Assembly (NCBI GenBank): GCA_001970955.1
Contig: MPUH01000468.1
Coordinates: forward strand, 1 to 52,377
Direction: 5' to 3'
Source: Stentor coeruleus
Taxonomy: Eukaryota > Ciliophora > Heterotrichea > Heterotrichida > Stentoridae
DNA length: 52,377 nt
Shown here: piece after piece, positions 32,002 to 43,900 of the stretch
How the letters are laid out: each line of letters starts with the position of its first letter
Position numbering within the stretch: the first letter of the stretch is position 1
The notes under the pieces: model-generated
Seen by the model: only the letters and a program-made list of their open reading frames with translations
Told to the model about the DNA's origin: nothing
Databases searched by the model: none
Translations under genes and position numbers: made by a program

Positions 32002-33564
32002 TTATTTACGTGCTCGTATTTTAGAATCTTGGCATACTTTCTGAAGATTGCCAGACCATATATACATTCTTTTTTTTATTGAATCTATAACTGAGCTAAT
32101 ATAAAGATAACTTGGCTCATATTCTGTAACGAAAAACAGTTTTTCTGATATATTGTCATCATTTGCCTAATTAGCACTTACTGAATTAAACTTAACTCCA
32201 CGTTTTCTTTTCAATAATTCAGTTTCTTCAACTGAACTGCCACCAACTCTTCTACTTACTTTTAAAAAATTCAATAACAAACAATTCTGTAAAATACTTC
32301 CAATCATTTTCAAATTCCTATATAAACTTTACACAACTGTTTTACTACCTTTCATTACTGGAATACCTGCTTCAATAGGTTTAAGTAGTATTTCTCCTAT
32401 TAAAATCCGACTTATAATAAAAAGACACAACATCATACGTTTTTTATCATCATTTTGATTAACTAGTCCTCCGAATTCGTTGAATTCTAAGCGGGATTTT
32501 TCAAAAGAAGTTAGAAACTTTAGCGGAATAAATGTTTTATTTGATGTATATCTTTCGAAAAATGAACGAAAAGGTGATGGCATGTTGATTTCATTTGTAA
32601 CATTTTCAAGTCCTTCTAGTATCCCATGAAGTCTAACTTTAAGTTTTATGATTTTTGAGTTTATTTGCTGACTTTTTATATCTTCTTCTTTATTAGACAT
32701 CATTAAATCTAAACTTGGATCATTTATTGTTGAAACTAAAACAGATTTTATTGCTTTTAAAACCCAAGATTGTGTGACTTCTTTGAATATTTCAATTTGC
32801 TCTTCCATGTTTTTAATATTTTCTTTATAAAATTTAGCTTTTTTTTCTAGCATATGGCTGACAAGGTATATAGGAAATAATACAATAAGCCCAATCATTC
32901 TGAATCTCCTTATACCTCTTAGTCTATAATCTTTTTTAACTTGATTAGCTTTCTTTTCTCTGTCGATCTTTTTGATAATTTGAACTTTTTCTTCTTCAGA
33001 TAAGTTTACCGAAAATTTGAATTTACGTTCTTTATCAGCATAGTTTTCTGCTCCATCGTCGTTAAAATCAAGTTCAGCGAGGATTTTTTTAATCCCTTCA
33101 GGGTCTTTTTTGATATTATTGTATTTCCCTTCCATCTGGCTAGCTTGGTCAATTTCCTCATTCTTATGTTTTTTGATTCTTTTTGTATTTTGATTCATAT
33201 TCATCATAAACTGAAACATCATATCTTGTTGCCTTTGAAATGAACTAATAAGTGAAGCCATATCAGTATTATTGCTGTTATTTGTTTGAATTACAGGAGA
33301 AGGGGTAACTGGTTTATTATTTCTATGGTTTTTCTGTTCAGCAAGACTACCTACAATAGAAAAAAGCCCTTCAATAATCTCAGCTTCTTTATTATGTCGT
33401 CTTTTTGTGAAGATTTCCTCGTTTAAGTCAGCGATTTTTCTATCAACTTTATATAGTCTGCCCTGACTTTTTGGGGGGGAAGGAGTAACAGAGTAGTTTT
33501 GCATAGAATAAGGACTGTAGGGAGATATAACTTTACTCCCATAGCTTGCCATTCGGTGATCCAT
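32002..33564 (-). CDS. uncharacterised protein, three exons, 510 aa
   Basis: The obvious frame (33564-32329) is only exon 1. A 15-nt intron at 32332-32318 leads to exon 2 (32317-32182, 45 codons) and a second 15-nt intron at 32181-32167 leads to exon 3 (32166-32002), which ends in TAA. Spliced length is 510 residues. The N-terminus is Pro/Ser/Tyr-rich. A Met/Gln/Asn-rich stretch lies near 105-135, and a basic helix with a possible membrane segment (GLIVLFPIYLVSHML) near 225-240. A helical region follows, with another hydrophobic stretch (MMLCLFIISRILIGEIL) near 382-398. Exon 3 contains VTEYEPSYLYISS and a basic end. No family is recognised. It could be membrane-associated. Confidence 0.75.
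32167..32181 (-). other. 15-nt intron
   Basis: GTAAGTGCTAATTAG on the minus strand, phase 0, between exons 2 and 3. Confidence 0.8.
32318..32332 (-). other. 15-nt intron
   Basis: GTAAAGTTTATATAG on the minus strand, phase 2, splits a Val codon at the end of the long exon 1. Confidence 0.8.
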
Positions 33565-33952
33565 GATTTGTTTTATATCTTAAAGGAATACCTTGAATTA
33601 AGATTTAGAATATCTAAGTTAGTATTAAATCAAAAAATTATATAAGGAATTAATTTATAGTTTTATAATACTTTAAAACTTATTATTGCTTTTATAAATA
33701 GTTGTGCTTTTATAGGTAAATGACTATTTTGGGTTTAAAATAGCTTTAAGATTAGATAAAGCTTTAATTTGTCAGGTTTTTTAATAAAACATTTTTTGGG
33801 TGTTGAAGTATATGAGGATATATATAAAAATATAAATAGTTTGTGATGATTAAGACACTTTTTTTGGTTATTTTAACTAAGATAGGGTTTTTTATTATAA
33901 AAGTTAATGCTAAGGTTAGGTAATTTGAATAAAAAGTAAGGGTAATAAAAAA
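33565..33952. promoter_or_regulatory. divergent intergenic region
   Basis: 388 bp between the unknown minus-strand gene and the ankyrin gene. Unlike other divergent spacers it stays C-poor and G-containing across its whole length, so it shows the minus-gene skew only. No gene seen. Confidence 0.4.
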
Positions 33953-34447
33953 ATGGGATCTGTGCCATCAGCCAAGAAGCTTGCCTCTATGAAAATATCA
34001 GATTTAAGCGAACTCGTCACGCAAATTAAATCAAAATCTCCTGATGCTATTAATCGTATTAAGCAGTTGCCGAATTTTAAAAAAATTGAAGTTTCTGAGG
34101 TATGATAAATTTAGAATCAATGGACTCTTCTTCACCTTGCAAGTTGGTATGGGAATTACCCTCTTTGCAAAGAATTAATTAAACTTGGAATCGACTCTAA
34201 TTCCTTGGATAATGTATTTTATAAATAGCATAAAGAAACTCCTTTACACCTTGCTGCATGGAGAGGGCATTTCAAAACTGTTAAAGCCCTTCTTTCAACT
34301 TCAGATATCGCAAAAGTGAATGTTGTAAGTTATATATAGAAAGGAGAATCTGCGAAAGATCTTGCACGTGGAAAAGGATATAAAGATATTGTTGAGCTAA
34401 TAGAAAGCTTTAAAGAGAAAGCTTTGACAGTTCAAGAGTTGATATAA
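33953..34447 (+). CDS. small ankyrin-repeat protein, four exons
   Basis: No long frame exists here, but removing three 15-nt introns gives one clean 149-residue frame: exons 33953-34099, 34115-34213, 34229-34324 and 34340-34447. All junctions are phase 0. Exon 2 encodes WTLLHLASWYGNYPLCKELI and exon 3 encodes ETPLHLAAWRGHFKTVKALL, both textbook ankyrin repeats (TPLHLAA...G). Exon 4 (ESAKDLARGKGYKDIVELI) is a third, terminal repeat. Introns 1 and 2 separate near-complete repeat units. The N-terminal 49 residues are basic and helical, and MGS could allow myristoylation. It is probably a protein-protein adaptor; the partner is unknown. Confidence 0.88.
34100..34114 (+). other. 15-nt intron
   Basis: GTATGATAAATTTAG, phase 0, first intron of the ankyrin gene. 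It is the only intron of the twelve with A rather than T at position 9. Confidence 0.85.
34214..34228 (+). other. 15-nt intron
   Basis: GTATTTTATAAATAG, phase 0, between two ankyrin repeats. Confidence 0.87.
34325..34339 (+). other. 15-nt intron
   Basis: GTAAGTTATATATAG, phase 0, before the last ankyrin repeat. Confidence 0.87.
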
Positions 34448-36039
34448 TAAAGATAATTAACTGCTTAAGTGATTTAATTATTTATATAATGTAAGTATGT
34501 GTTATTAGTAAAGAAGTATTTAGTGTAAAAAATATATTATTATATAAAATAGTTTATAAGCTTAAATGAATATATTGTGTTTATTTGTGGGTATTATTTT
34601 TGTTGATGATTTTTTTAGGATTTAGAGAATGTATATTCGCTTAGGTCATGAATTATGGAGATTTTATAATAATATTTTTGTTTTTTAAGTTTGATAATAG
34701 TGTATCTTAAAAAATTATTATTATTTTAAGTCAATTTGAACTCAATTGTGTGTGGGCTATTTGCAGAGTTTATTTTATTTTTAGTAGGCAAATATTGAAA
34801 TGTACAAATCATATTTTATTAAGGTTTATAATTGGAATTTATAATTAAAATTTCTTTTTTGTAGAGAGTTTTGAAATAGTATGACAATAATTTTAGTAGT
34901 TTTTATAAAAATAGGATAGATGATTTTAGATAAATATATAAGATTGATGATTTTGTCTAATTTCCAACAATTAAATAAAGTTTAATCTAAGTATATATAG
35001 TTGAAAGTTTATATATTCACTTATACATTCTTATTAATATTATTATGAATTTATATATTCATAAATATTTTGATAATTTCAACTTTATGGTGTAAAAATA
35101 GAATGTCAATAGAAGGGGAAATTGTTATTTTGATAATTTCAACTTTATGGTGTAAAAATAGAATGTCAATAGAAGGGGAAATTTTTATTTTGAATTTAAA
35201 AAACTCTTTATCTTAAAGTGCTATTAATAAACAAAATATTGGGAAATTTTTTATGATAAATTTATTATTTTTTTTTAAAAGAGATCTTTGATGCACCCAT
35301 ATAATATTTTTCAGTATTACTATTCCCTAGATTTTTCGTAATTCAAACTTAAAAATGGTAGGGCGCAAGAAAAATTCAAAAGAATCGTGTCTTGCAATGA
35401 AATTTTGAATAGTGAAGCGATAATACAAGAGAATTTACTTTTGTTTTAACTATATGATGAAATAAAAGTGTCAAAATTATCTGTAAAATTGTGTGCACAG
35501 TATTCTTTAATAATCAATTAAATAAATTGCTCTTCATACAATCGATTTTTTACCCTTAACAAAGATAATCATTTATTTGACGGCTATATTTTGAAGTATT
35601 GTATAAAACTTAAATTGAAAAAAACTATTAAAAATCAAGAGAAATAATTCCTTAAAATCTAATAATCCCAAAATTAACATGAAAAAATAAATAAACCTTT
35701 ATAGATTAAATCAAGAGTAATATGGTGATTGTATGATAAAAAAAAATTCTAAATTGCATTAAGGAGTGATACAAGATACTTATCTTGAGTTTTTTTTTTT
35801 TAAATATTCCAATACTAATATCAATTAATTGATATAATCCCAATACAAGTTTTATTTAAAATATATTTAACCTTATAAAAAACTTACTAAATTTTACCTT
35901 ATCAAATCTTTCTTAAAATAAACAATTATATTTTGAATTAGTTGATATAATACTATATATATTTGATATAAACTATCAATCTAATATATTTTATAAATAT
36001 AATGGAAAACATAATATTATAAATAATATTATTATAGCG
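34448..36039. other. long intergenic region
   Basis: 1.6 kb of AT-rich sequence between two plus-strand genes. Apart from the 58-bp direct repeat (35066-35183) it holds only very short frames; a 17-codon frame at about 35356, in a locally less AT-rich patch (35340-35460), is too short to call. The right end is the presumed promoter of the tandem TmcB-like pair. Confidence 0.5.
35066..35183. repeat. 58-bp perfect direct repeat, 60-bp spacing
   Basis: Copy 1 is 35066-35123 and copy 2 is 35126-35183, identical over 58 bp with a 2-bp spacer. It is non-coding. It may be a real recent duplication or an uncollapsed overlap left by assembly, as suspected for the other duplications in this window. 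Confidence 0.95.
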
Positions 36040-39000
36040 ATGAAATTATTATACAAATTCATCTGTAAACTCTATCCATATTCAGATACAGAAAGCCAAA
36101 CTAAAAAGCAAGACAAATTACTCATTCTAATAACGCAAATATTGATCCTGATACAGAAAATAAAACTTTTATGGAGAGCGAATTTAGCGTTATCTTATTG
36201 GAGATACTATGAAAAATATTGGTTTTATTTGGCATTCCTAAGCCCAGACCAGCTTTCATCCCAATATCATTCTCTATTTAATTTCTATATATTCTGCATA
36301 TCATTTCAAACTTGCACCCTCCTTCTTCTTGCCCTATTTTATTTCCAAACTACGAAAAAAAAATTCCTAAACAAATTCTTAATTCCAACTCTCCACAAAT
36401 TTCTCGACTTCCAAGTATCTTTTCTCTACATCCCATCACTTTTTACATATTCTTTGGTAATAAAATACTCATATAACCAAACAGAAATCATAATCACAGA
36501 ATGTATCGGTTCTATTTTTTCTCAAGATTTATCCTTAGGTTTTTCAGGTTTAATATTCTCTATATTATCAATTATATTATTAATAACACTGGCAATATTT
36601 AAAGAAGGATTTTCATATGAAATACGTCATAGTTCTGCAAATACTAACCTTCAAGCTAAAGCAATCCCATTAACAGAAATCCAAAGTAAAATAATCTCTG
36701 GGCTTATGGTAATATTATATGTTTTTTTAAGTGAAAATAACTACATATTTTACCTTGTAATAATCGGAATAGGACAATGTTATATGGCATGGGCTTATAT
36801 ATGGAACCTACCATTTTATTCAGATTTTACTAATAAAATCTATGCTTGTGTCGAACTTGAATTCGCATGCCTTTTAGGATTTTTCGGAGTTGGTTTAAGT
36901 ATGAATAATGCAACTATTATTATTATATTAAGTATTGTCATGCAACCTATGATAATTTTAATTGTTATACAAGGGATTGAATATCGTAAAAATTATATAT
37001 TAGCTGAACATAAATATAGGTCTTTAAGGGTTTTTGAGTTTGGGTGTAGGGAAAAACTTATTAAATCAAAACCAAGTTTAAAAGTTATAAGACAACTTAG
37101 TAGATGTTATAAAAAAACTAATGAAAAACTCGCTTTGGTTTTTATGGCTGAACATTACAAAAATAAACTTTCTCAGCCTAAACAAGCGCTTATAAGAGTT
37201 TCTTGTGCCTCACACAATGGTTTTGATATTTTTCAAAATTTTCAAGTGTACAAATGCCAAAAAGCTTTAGAAAAAATAAACTACCCCATCTCAGAAGGTT
37301 TGAAACTTAAAATTCTCCTTAAAAAAATCCAAAAAATCCAAAACTCCGAACTTGAGCTTTTCGATTTGATTATTGAGTTATCAGACAACATTCTCAGTCC
37401 TAATAATTCTTTAAATAAACTTAAAACCATATATCGCAATATCAATTTTTACATCAAATTTATTGATAAACTATATAAATGCGCATTAGAAAAATTTCCT
37501 CAATCAGAAGTTTTAACAAGCAAATATGGACGATTATTGATTATATTAGGTAAAAATGATGAAGGGAGGAATTACTTAAACCACTCATCGGTAATCCATG
37601 AAACTAATCGCAAACGTAGTGAATTTACCAGTCTTTTTGCTGGGAAAAACGATTTTACTATGATAATCTCTGGTAATTCTACAGAGTTTGGTAAAATAAA
37701 TTACATGAGTAAAAATTTGTGCAACCTTTTATCAGTCCACCCAGAAGAGTTTCGAAATTTCTATTTAAACGATTTTATTCCAGAGTGTTTTCATGAAAAT
37801 CATTATAAAAGCATGAAGAAGTTTCTTATGAATTTTTCTGAAGATAAAACTTTTTATAATATCCCTTTAAATTTATCTGATACAAATAAATTTCTTATAG
37901 AATGTAGAGTTACTATAGACTGTGTAGGTTTTGATTCTTCTATAGATTTTATTGTAGAAATAACCCCTGTTGAAACTTGTGGTAGAGAAGTTGCAATTAT
38001 TAAAAAAAATGGGGAAATCATATCTCATTCTCAAGGGTTTGGGAAGTTGTTAGAATCTAATAATATACATATTGATGGGGAAAATATTAGTTTTTATTTG
38101 AATGGTATAGAAAATAATGAACTTTTTAAAGGAGAGCCAATAATTTCATTTACAAGAGTTAATAGTATAAAAGTGATCCTTTATGTTCAAATTAATAAAA
38201 TATCAAATGTAACAATTTCTAGTCTTTATGTGATTTATGACCCTATAATGATTAGAAATTTACTTATTAAACCAAATATTTTAGCTCAGAGAAATAGTAT
38301 AAATTACCTTCTTAAGCTGGAGACAAATGAACAGACTGATAGCATATATAGTATTACTAGTGCTAAAACTTTGAACAGATCACAAACTTTTCATTGTACT
38401 TTTGGTATTGATAACAATAATAATTCCTTAGGGAAAATTTTACATTCTATAACTGCTAAAAAAGCTGGATATATTCTCCGTTACTTTCGCAATTTACAAA
38501 TTTTTATTATACTTTCAGTATTTTATATATAGTTTCTTGCAATTATAGGTTCTAATGTTATTATACTTGTATCTGTTTCTGATCAGGTTCAACATTTTAT
38601 TAACATTGATGGTTTAAGTACTTTGGGTAGAGCTAATAGTTATATGGCTTGTTTAACGTATATAGCTCGTAATATTTATTTGTATCAAAGACTTAATACT
38701 ACAAGTGTTTTTTCATCAAATGATTTAAGTTATTATGCTGAAAAACTTTATTTACTTAATGATATTTTCCGTAAAAACTCTGATCGATGGGATTATTGGC
38801 CATTGTTAGTTGCAACAGTACCAATTTATATGAACTACTCAAGTCCTCATGTTACTTATTCTAATTTAATTGATCTTATATCATTAACTTATGAAAACGT
38901 AATTTATATACAGACTCAGAAATTCATAAACACATATTCTGATAAACCTTTATTCTTTTTGATGTTTAATACATTTAGACACTCTTTTAGCCATTTACAG

Positions 39001-40438
39001 CTCGCTTTTGATGACTTGGTTTTGAGAGAAAGAAAAATTTTAGATGATTTAGAGTCTATGTTTATTAGTATTTTTTTAGCTGGAGTGTGTATTATTTTAA
39101 TTATTGGGTCTTTGGCTGTTTGTGTGAACTGGCGTTTGCATAGCAATTTGAAGCAAATGTGGAGTGATCTTCAAGATATTAACGAGAAAAACTTAATGCG
39201 TTTAAAAATATCATTAAATGAATATGTTAAGTCATTTTTTATGATTGGAGAATTCGAGAAAGTCATGGAGATAAATAGATTTGGAGAAAACTACTTTTTA
39301 AAACATGATTTTTATACTTTCGAAGCTAATGATGATTATAAAAAAGGATCTTTTCAGAATTTTTGGCCCTACCTTCTGCGGATTGGGTTGATAATTTTAC
39401 TTGGACTTATTCTTTATTTCATATCTTATTTTGTATTTTTTGCTCATATTAAAAGTTACATGACTGCTAAAATAGACTTTGCAGATGCGATGCTTAACCG
39501 TAGAGTTTTTGTGTATCAAAGAAATTTATTCCTTGTCGAAATGTATGCTGATTATCATAAAGTTGGTTTTAATGACCTCTATGGTTTTTCCCCATTATTC
39601 CCATCGAAAATCGGTTATTTATATATGAGTCAAAAAATGGCCCTACTTCGAAAAAAAGCTTTTAAAAAAACAATACAAACTGTAATCCGCCCTGACGTAT
39701 GGGATGAAATGTTTGATAAAATTAAAGAACAAAACAGCTTTTTACATTATGGACTTAGTGATGCTCTTATAGAAATCAAGTGGGAGTGTCTATTTTTATC
39801 TACAAATTTCAAAAAATGTGACTTGAATTGTTATCAAACTGTCAATGAAGAATTGAAATTACTTATGGAATATTATGATAAAACAGCAAATTATANACTT
39901 TTTACATTATGGACTTAGTGATGCTCTTATAGAAATCAAGTGGGAGTGTCTATTTTTATCTACAAATTTCAAAAAATGTGACTTGAATTGCTATCAAACT
40001 GTCAATGAAGAATTGAAATTACTTATGGAATATTATGATAAAACAGCAAATTATACGGATTCATCTTCAACTTGGTCATTACAAAAATCTTATAAGTCTT
40101 TATTACATTTTACTTTTCTCAAAATGATATTTTTGTTTTGCCTNACGGATTCATCTTCAACTTGGTCATTACAAAAATCTTATAAGTCTTTATTACATTT
40201 TACTTTTCTCAAAATGATATTTTTGTTTTGCCTTTTGGTTTTTTATATAATTCCTTATTTTCGTAAGGAACAAGATATTGTTAGGTGCATGCAAATGAAC
40301 CGTAAAGAGCAAATAATAAATGGAAAAGGTAGTATTTTATTTGATGAAATGAAAAAAATAAGCCTCATTGATCTTCTGAATAACAGCAAAGGGCAAAATT
40401 CAACGCAGATTATCAAAATAGAAAATTATAAGATTTAA
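36040..40438 (+). CDS. TmcB/TmcC-like multipass membrane protein with TPR-like and PAS-like regions (paralog 2)
   Basis: Exon 1 (36040-38517) and exon 2 (from 38533) join over a 15-nt intron. Exon 2 is damaged by two single-N gaps (39896, 40144), each followed by a copy of the sequence before it; skipping 39896-40055 and 40144-40233 restores a continuous frame to TAA at 40438. The repaired length is about 1377 residues, close to its paralogs (1357 and 1376). Layout: N-terminal membrane segments to about 320, TPR-like helices about 330-520, PAS-like region about 535-650 (FTMIISGNSTEFGKINYMSK), then a membrane segment at the splice site, an external-looking stretch, and three more membrane segments. 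The product is probably intact in the organism. Confidence 0.75.
38518..38532 (+). other. 15-nt intron
   Basis: GTATTTTATATATAG, phase 0, inside a membrane segment (IILSV in the read-through frame). Paralog 3 has an intron at the same place. Confidence 0.92.
39738..40055. repeat. 158-bp duplication across an N (assembly gap)
   Basis: 39738-39895 is repeated at 39898-40055, separated by one N (39896) and one base. The copies differ at one visible site (TTATC versus CTATC near 39992). In-frame repair of the gene requires only one copy, so this looks like two overlapping contigs joined without merging. Confidence 0.93.
39896..39896. other. assembly gap (single N)
   Basis: An undetermined base at the junction of a duplicated segment. 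Confidence 0.97.
40055..40233. repeat. 89-bp duplication across an N (assembly gap)
   Basis: 40055-40143 is repeated at 40145-40233 with a single N between. The duplicated piece codes for TDSSSTWSLQKSYKS and a membrane segment; only one copy is expected from the paralogs. Confidence 0.93.
40144..40144. other. assembly gap (single N)
   Basis: An undetermined base between two identical 89-bp copies. Confidence 0.97.
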
Positions 40439-40981
40439 AAGATATAAATTATGAAAATTAACCTTAGTTTAGGTTTAGTTATTATTTACATTGAAATAAA
40501 AGATTTAATATTAGTATGCATTTACAAATAAAAATTTTCTGGTTTTGATACCTTATTATGTATTTTTTTGATTATTGGAAGATTTTATGAAGCTTTTATG
40601 CATCATTTAATAATTATTATTTATAGATAGTTATAGTAATCATACTTATATTAATATTAATATTTTTTTCTAATTATATCCTGAATTCTTAAAAAGACTA
40701 AATTAAACTTAAACTATTTTTCTCATTTGCATATATGATAGATATAAAAAAAAGGCAAAAAAATAATTCAAAATAAAATCTTCATCAAAGAACTCATGAT
40801 TTTTTTTATAATCTCAATCAATATCTTTAAGTATACATCTGCAATCCTAGTTTTCCTATTATTATTTAATAACAATACTGATTAAACAAAAAAATTTAAA
40901 ATTAACTTCTGAATAACTTAAAATTATGGTTTTGCACATATATTCAGTAATTCTTATAATATTACTTTAATAAGCCTTACA
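40439..40981. other. spacer between tandem TmcB-like genes
   Basis: 543 bp with no gene. The right 250 bp is G-poor on the plus strand, consistent with a separate promoter for paralog 3. Confidence 0.5.
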
Positions 40982-43900
40982 ATGATGACGAAACAAATTT
41001 TTAAAGTTATTTCCAAGCTGTACCCTTTTAGAAACAATGAAAGACTTCCTGGGAAATATTCAAAATCTTGGGTTATGTTCATTCACGTTATAAAATCATT
41101 CCAGAGGATAAGAATGATATGGCAATCAAATTCCAGCATATTAAATTGGGAAAATTATAAAGTTTATTGGTACTACTTATCATACTTAAGCATTGAAGAG
41201 CTTTTCGCTGATTTAAATTCATTATTTGGATTTTTTATCCTATCTTCAATATTACTAGCAATAAGCTTAGTATTTATAGTAGTATTCACATTTTGCGTGC
41301 TTAGAAAAAAATCCCAAAGCACTTTTATGCAAAAATCCCTTAAATTTACTTTTGATTTGATTACTGGAATAATGTTCATCCCTATCATGCTTATAAACTC
41401 ATTAGTTGTAAAGTATTCATATAAAGATATTAATGGGCAAATAACTGAATGTATTGGAGATCAAAACATAAAAACTCTATCTTTAGGGTATTCTGGTATT
41501 GGATTTGGCCTTTTTGGACTTGTTTATTTATTAGTTTTAACCTATGCTAAAGAAGGATTTAGTTATGAAATAAGACATTGCTTTTATAAAAATAATCTTG
41601 AATCTAAAGCTTTGCCTAATTCAAATATACATGATCAAGTACTTACTATGGGTATTGTTGTTGTTTATGTTTTTACTGGAGATGAACATTATGCTTTTTA
41701 TTTAGGGTTTTCGGCAGCAGTTTATTTTTATTTAGCTTTTAAGTATGTGTGGGATTTACCGTATTATGCGGATTTTATGAATTTTTGCCATGCTTTTGTC
41801 CAGTTTGAATCTTTTTGCTGTGTTCTTTTTTTCGGTATTGGCTTAACTATGAATAACGCTACTATGATACTTTTACTCAGCACTTTTATGCAGCCTTTGA
41901 TTATTCTTATTGTTTTGGCAAGCATTGAATATCGCAAATCTAAAATTATCAAACCATCTTCACATTATTTTAGCCCACTTTCATATTTTGAGCTTGCATG
42001 TCGGAAAAAACTTCTCAAGCAAACCCCAAACGAAAAAGTTTGCAAATACCTCAAAGAATATTTCAACAGAAGAAAATCTAAACTTTCTTTAGTCTTCCTA
42101 GCCCATCACTGTTTCCATAAACTCCTTCAAAGTCGTCGTGCTTTAATTCACATCTCCCATGTATCATATACAGGTTCTGATATTTTTATTAACTTTCAAG
42201 TCTATAAGTGTCAGAAATATCTCGAATCTTTAAACTATCCTTTTTCTGAAGGTCTCAAGTTATCAGTTTTCCTTAAGAAATTCGAAAAAATAAAAAATTT
42301 AGAATTTGAGCTTTTCACTGAACTTATCGGCTTATGTGACTGTTTCCAAAGCACATCTCCATCCTTATATTCATTAAAAAATCATATATCAAAATTCACA
42401 AAATTCAGCATAAAAACAAAATCTTATTATAAAAAAACCCTTAGTAAATACCCAAACTCTGAACTCTTAAATGAAATGTTTGGATCCCTTCTAAGTATGC
42501 TGGGCAAGCACGAAAGAGGCAAAAAGCTTCTAGACCGGGGCAAGTTTTTATCATGAAAAAACTATGAAAAGAAACAAAATCCTCAACATTTTTTCAGACA
42601 AAAACTCATATATCATGATTATATCAGGAAACAAAGAAGACTTTGGTAAAATAACCTATATTTCCAAAAGCTTAAGTTCTTTTTTATCTATAAACCATGA
42701 AGATTGTAGTAATTATAATTTAAACGACTTCATTCCAGAATATTTTGACAATATTCATCATAAAAGCATGATGAGATTTATAGACAATTTTGATGATGAT
42801 AAACTATTTAGAAACTTTTCTTTATGCATGAAAAATAGTAAAGGATTTTTAGTTGAATGCTTTTTAAACTTAGATTGTATTGGTTATAGATCAAAAATAA
42901 AATTTATAACTGCTATTAATCCTATAATCAGTCAAGGTAGAGAAATTGCTCTTATAACTTATAATGGTGAAATACTTGATCATAGCGAGAATTTTTTAGC
43001 ATATTTAAATGAAATTACACAAGTTAATGGTTTGGGACAAGAAAAAAATGCATATAATAATAAAATGCTACTTAAAGGTTGTAATATCCTGAGCTTTTTT
43101 AGTACTTTGACTTTAGAACAACTACATAGTTATATGCCTTTTTTCTGTTATGTTTACTCATTACAAGAAAAACAACAAGTGAAAATTGCTTTGTTGTTAC
43201 AAACTAAAGCTATAAGTTCAACTAGTATTTATATTTTATATTTAGTCACTGATCCTGTTGCTATAAATCATTTAGAAGCAGAAGCATTTAAAAAAAATAG
43301 TAAAAAAAAACTCACTTGGATTTTAAACCTTGAAAGTTTAGCGGATTCTGAATATGAAAACAATGCGGTTTCTGAAGAAAATTTGAAAAAAGGTTGTGCA
43401 CAAAGGAAAAGTGTTGATATGGGAAAAAGTCAAGAACCTGTTTATAATGCTTTGGAAATTGGGCAGATAAAAAAAACTGTGAAAATTGTTAGGACTATAA
43501 AAAGTTTGAAAATATTTACGGTGTTGTCGGTAAGATTTATGTAGTTTTTAGCTATTGTGGCTTCGAATGTTATAATAGTTGTTGAAGTGTCTAAAGAAGT
43601 ACAGCATTCTTGTGATTTAGAAATTGTAAGTTTTTTGGGTAAGGTGAATTATTGCTTAGCATATATAGGATTTCTAGCTCGTAGTTTGCATTTAAGTAAA
43701 GTTTTCAATGAAGAACTTCCATTCCAGCCTGAAGACCTGTCATATTATTCTTCACAACTTCCTGAACTTCATGACTTTTTTATTAAAGGGAATAAAGACT
43801 GGTCATACTGGGAATCTTCGTTTTTTGTAGAAAAAAATGTCCTCCCTATCTATCAAAGCCTCTTAAATCCTAAAATAACATGGATTAACCTCGCCGACTT

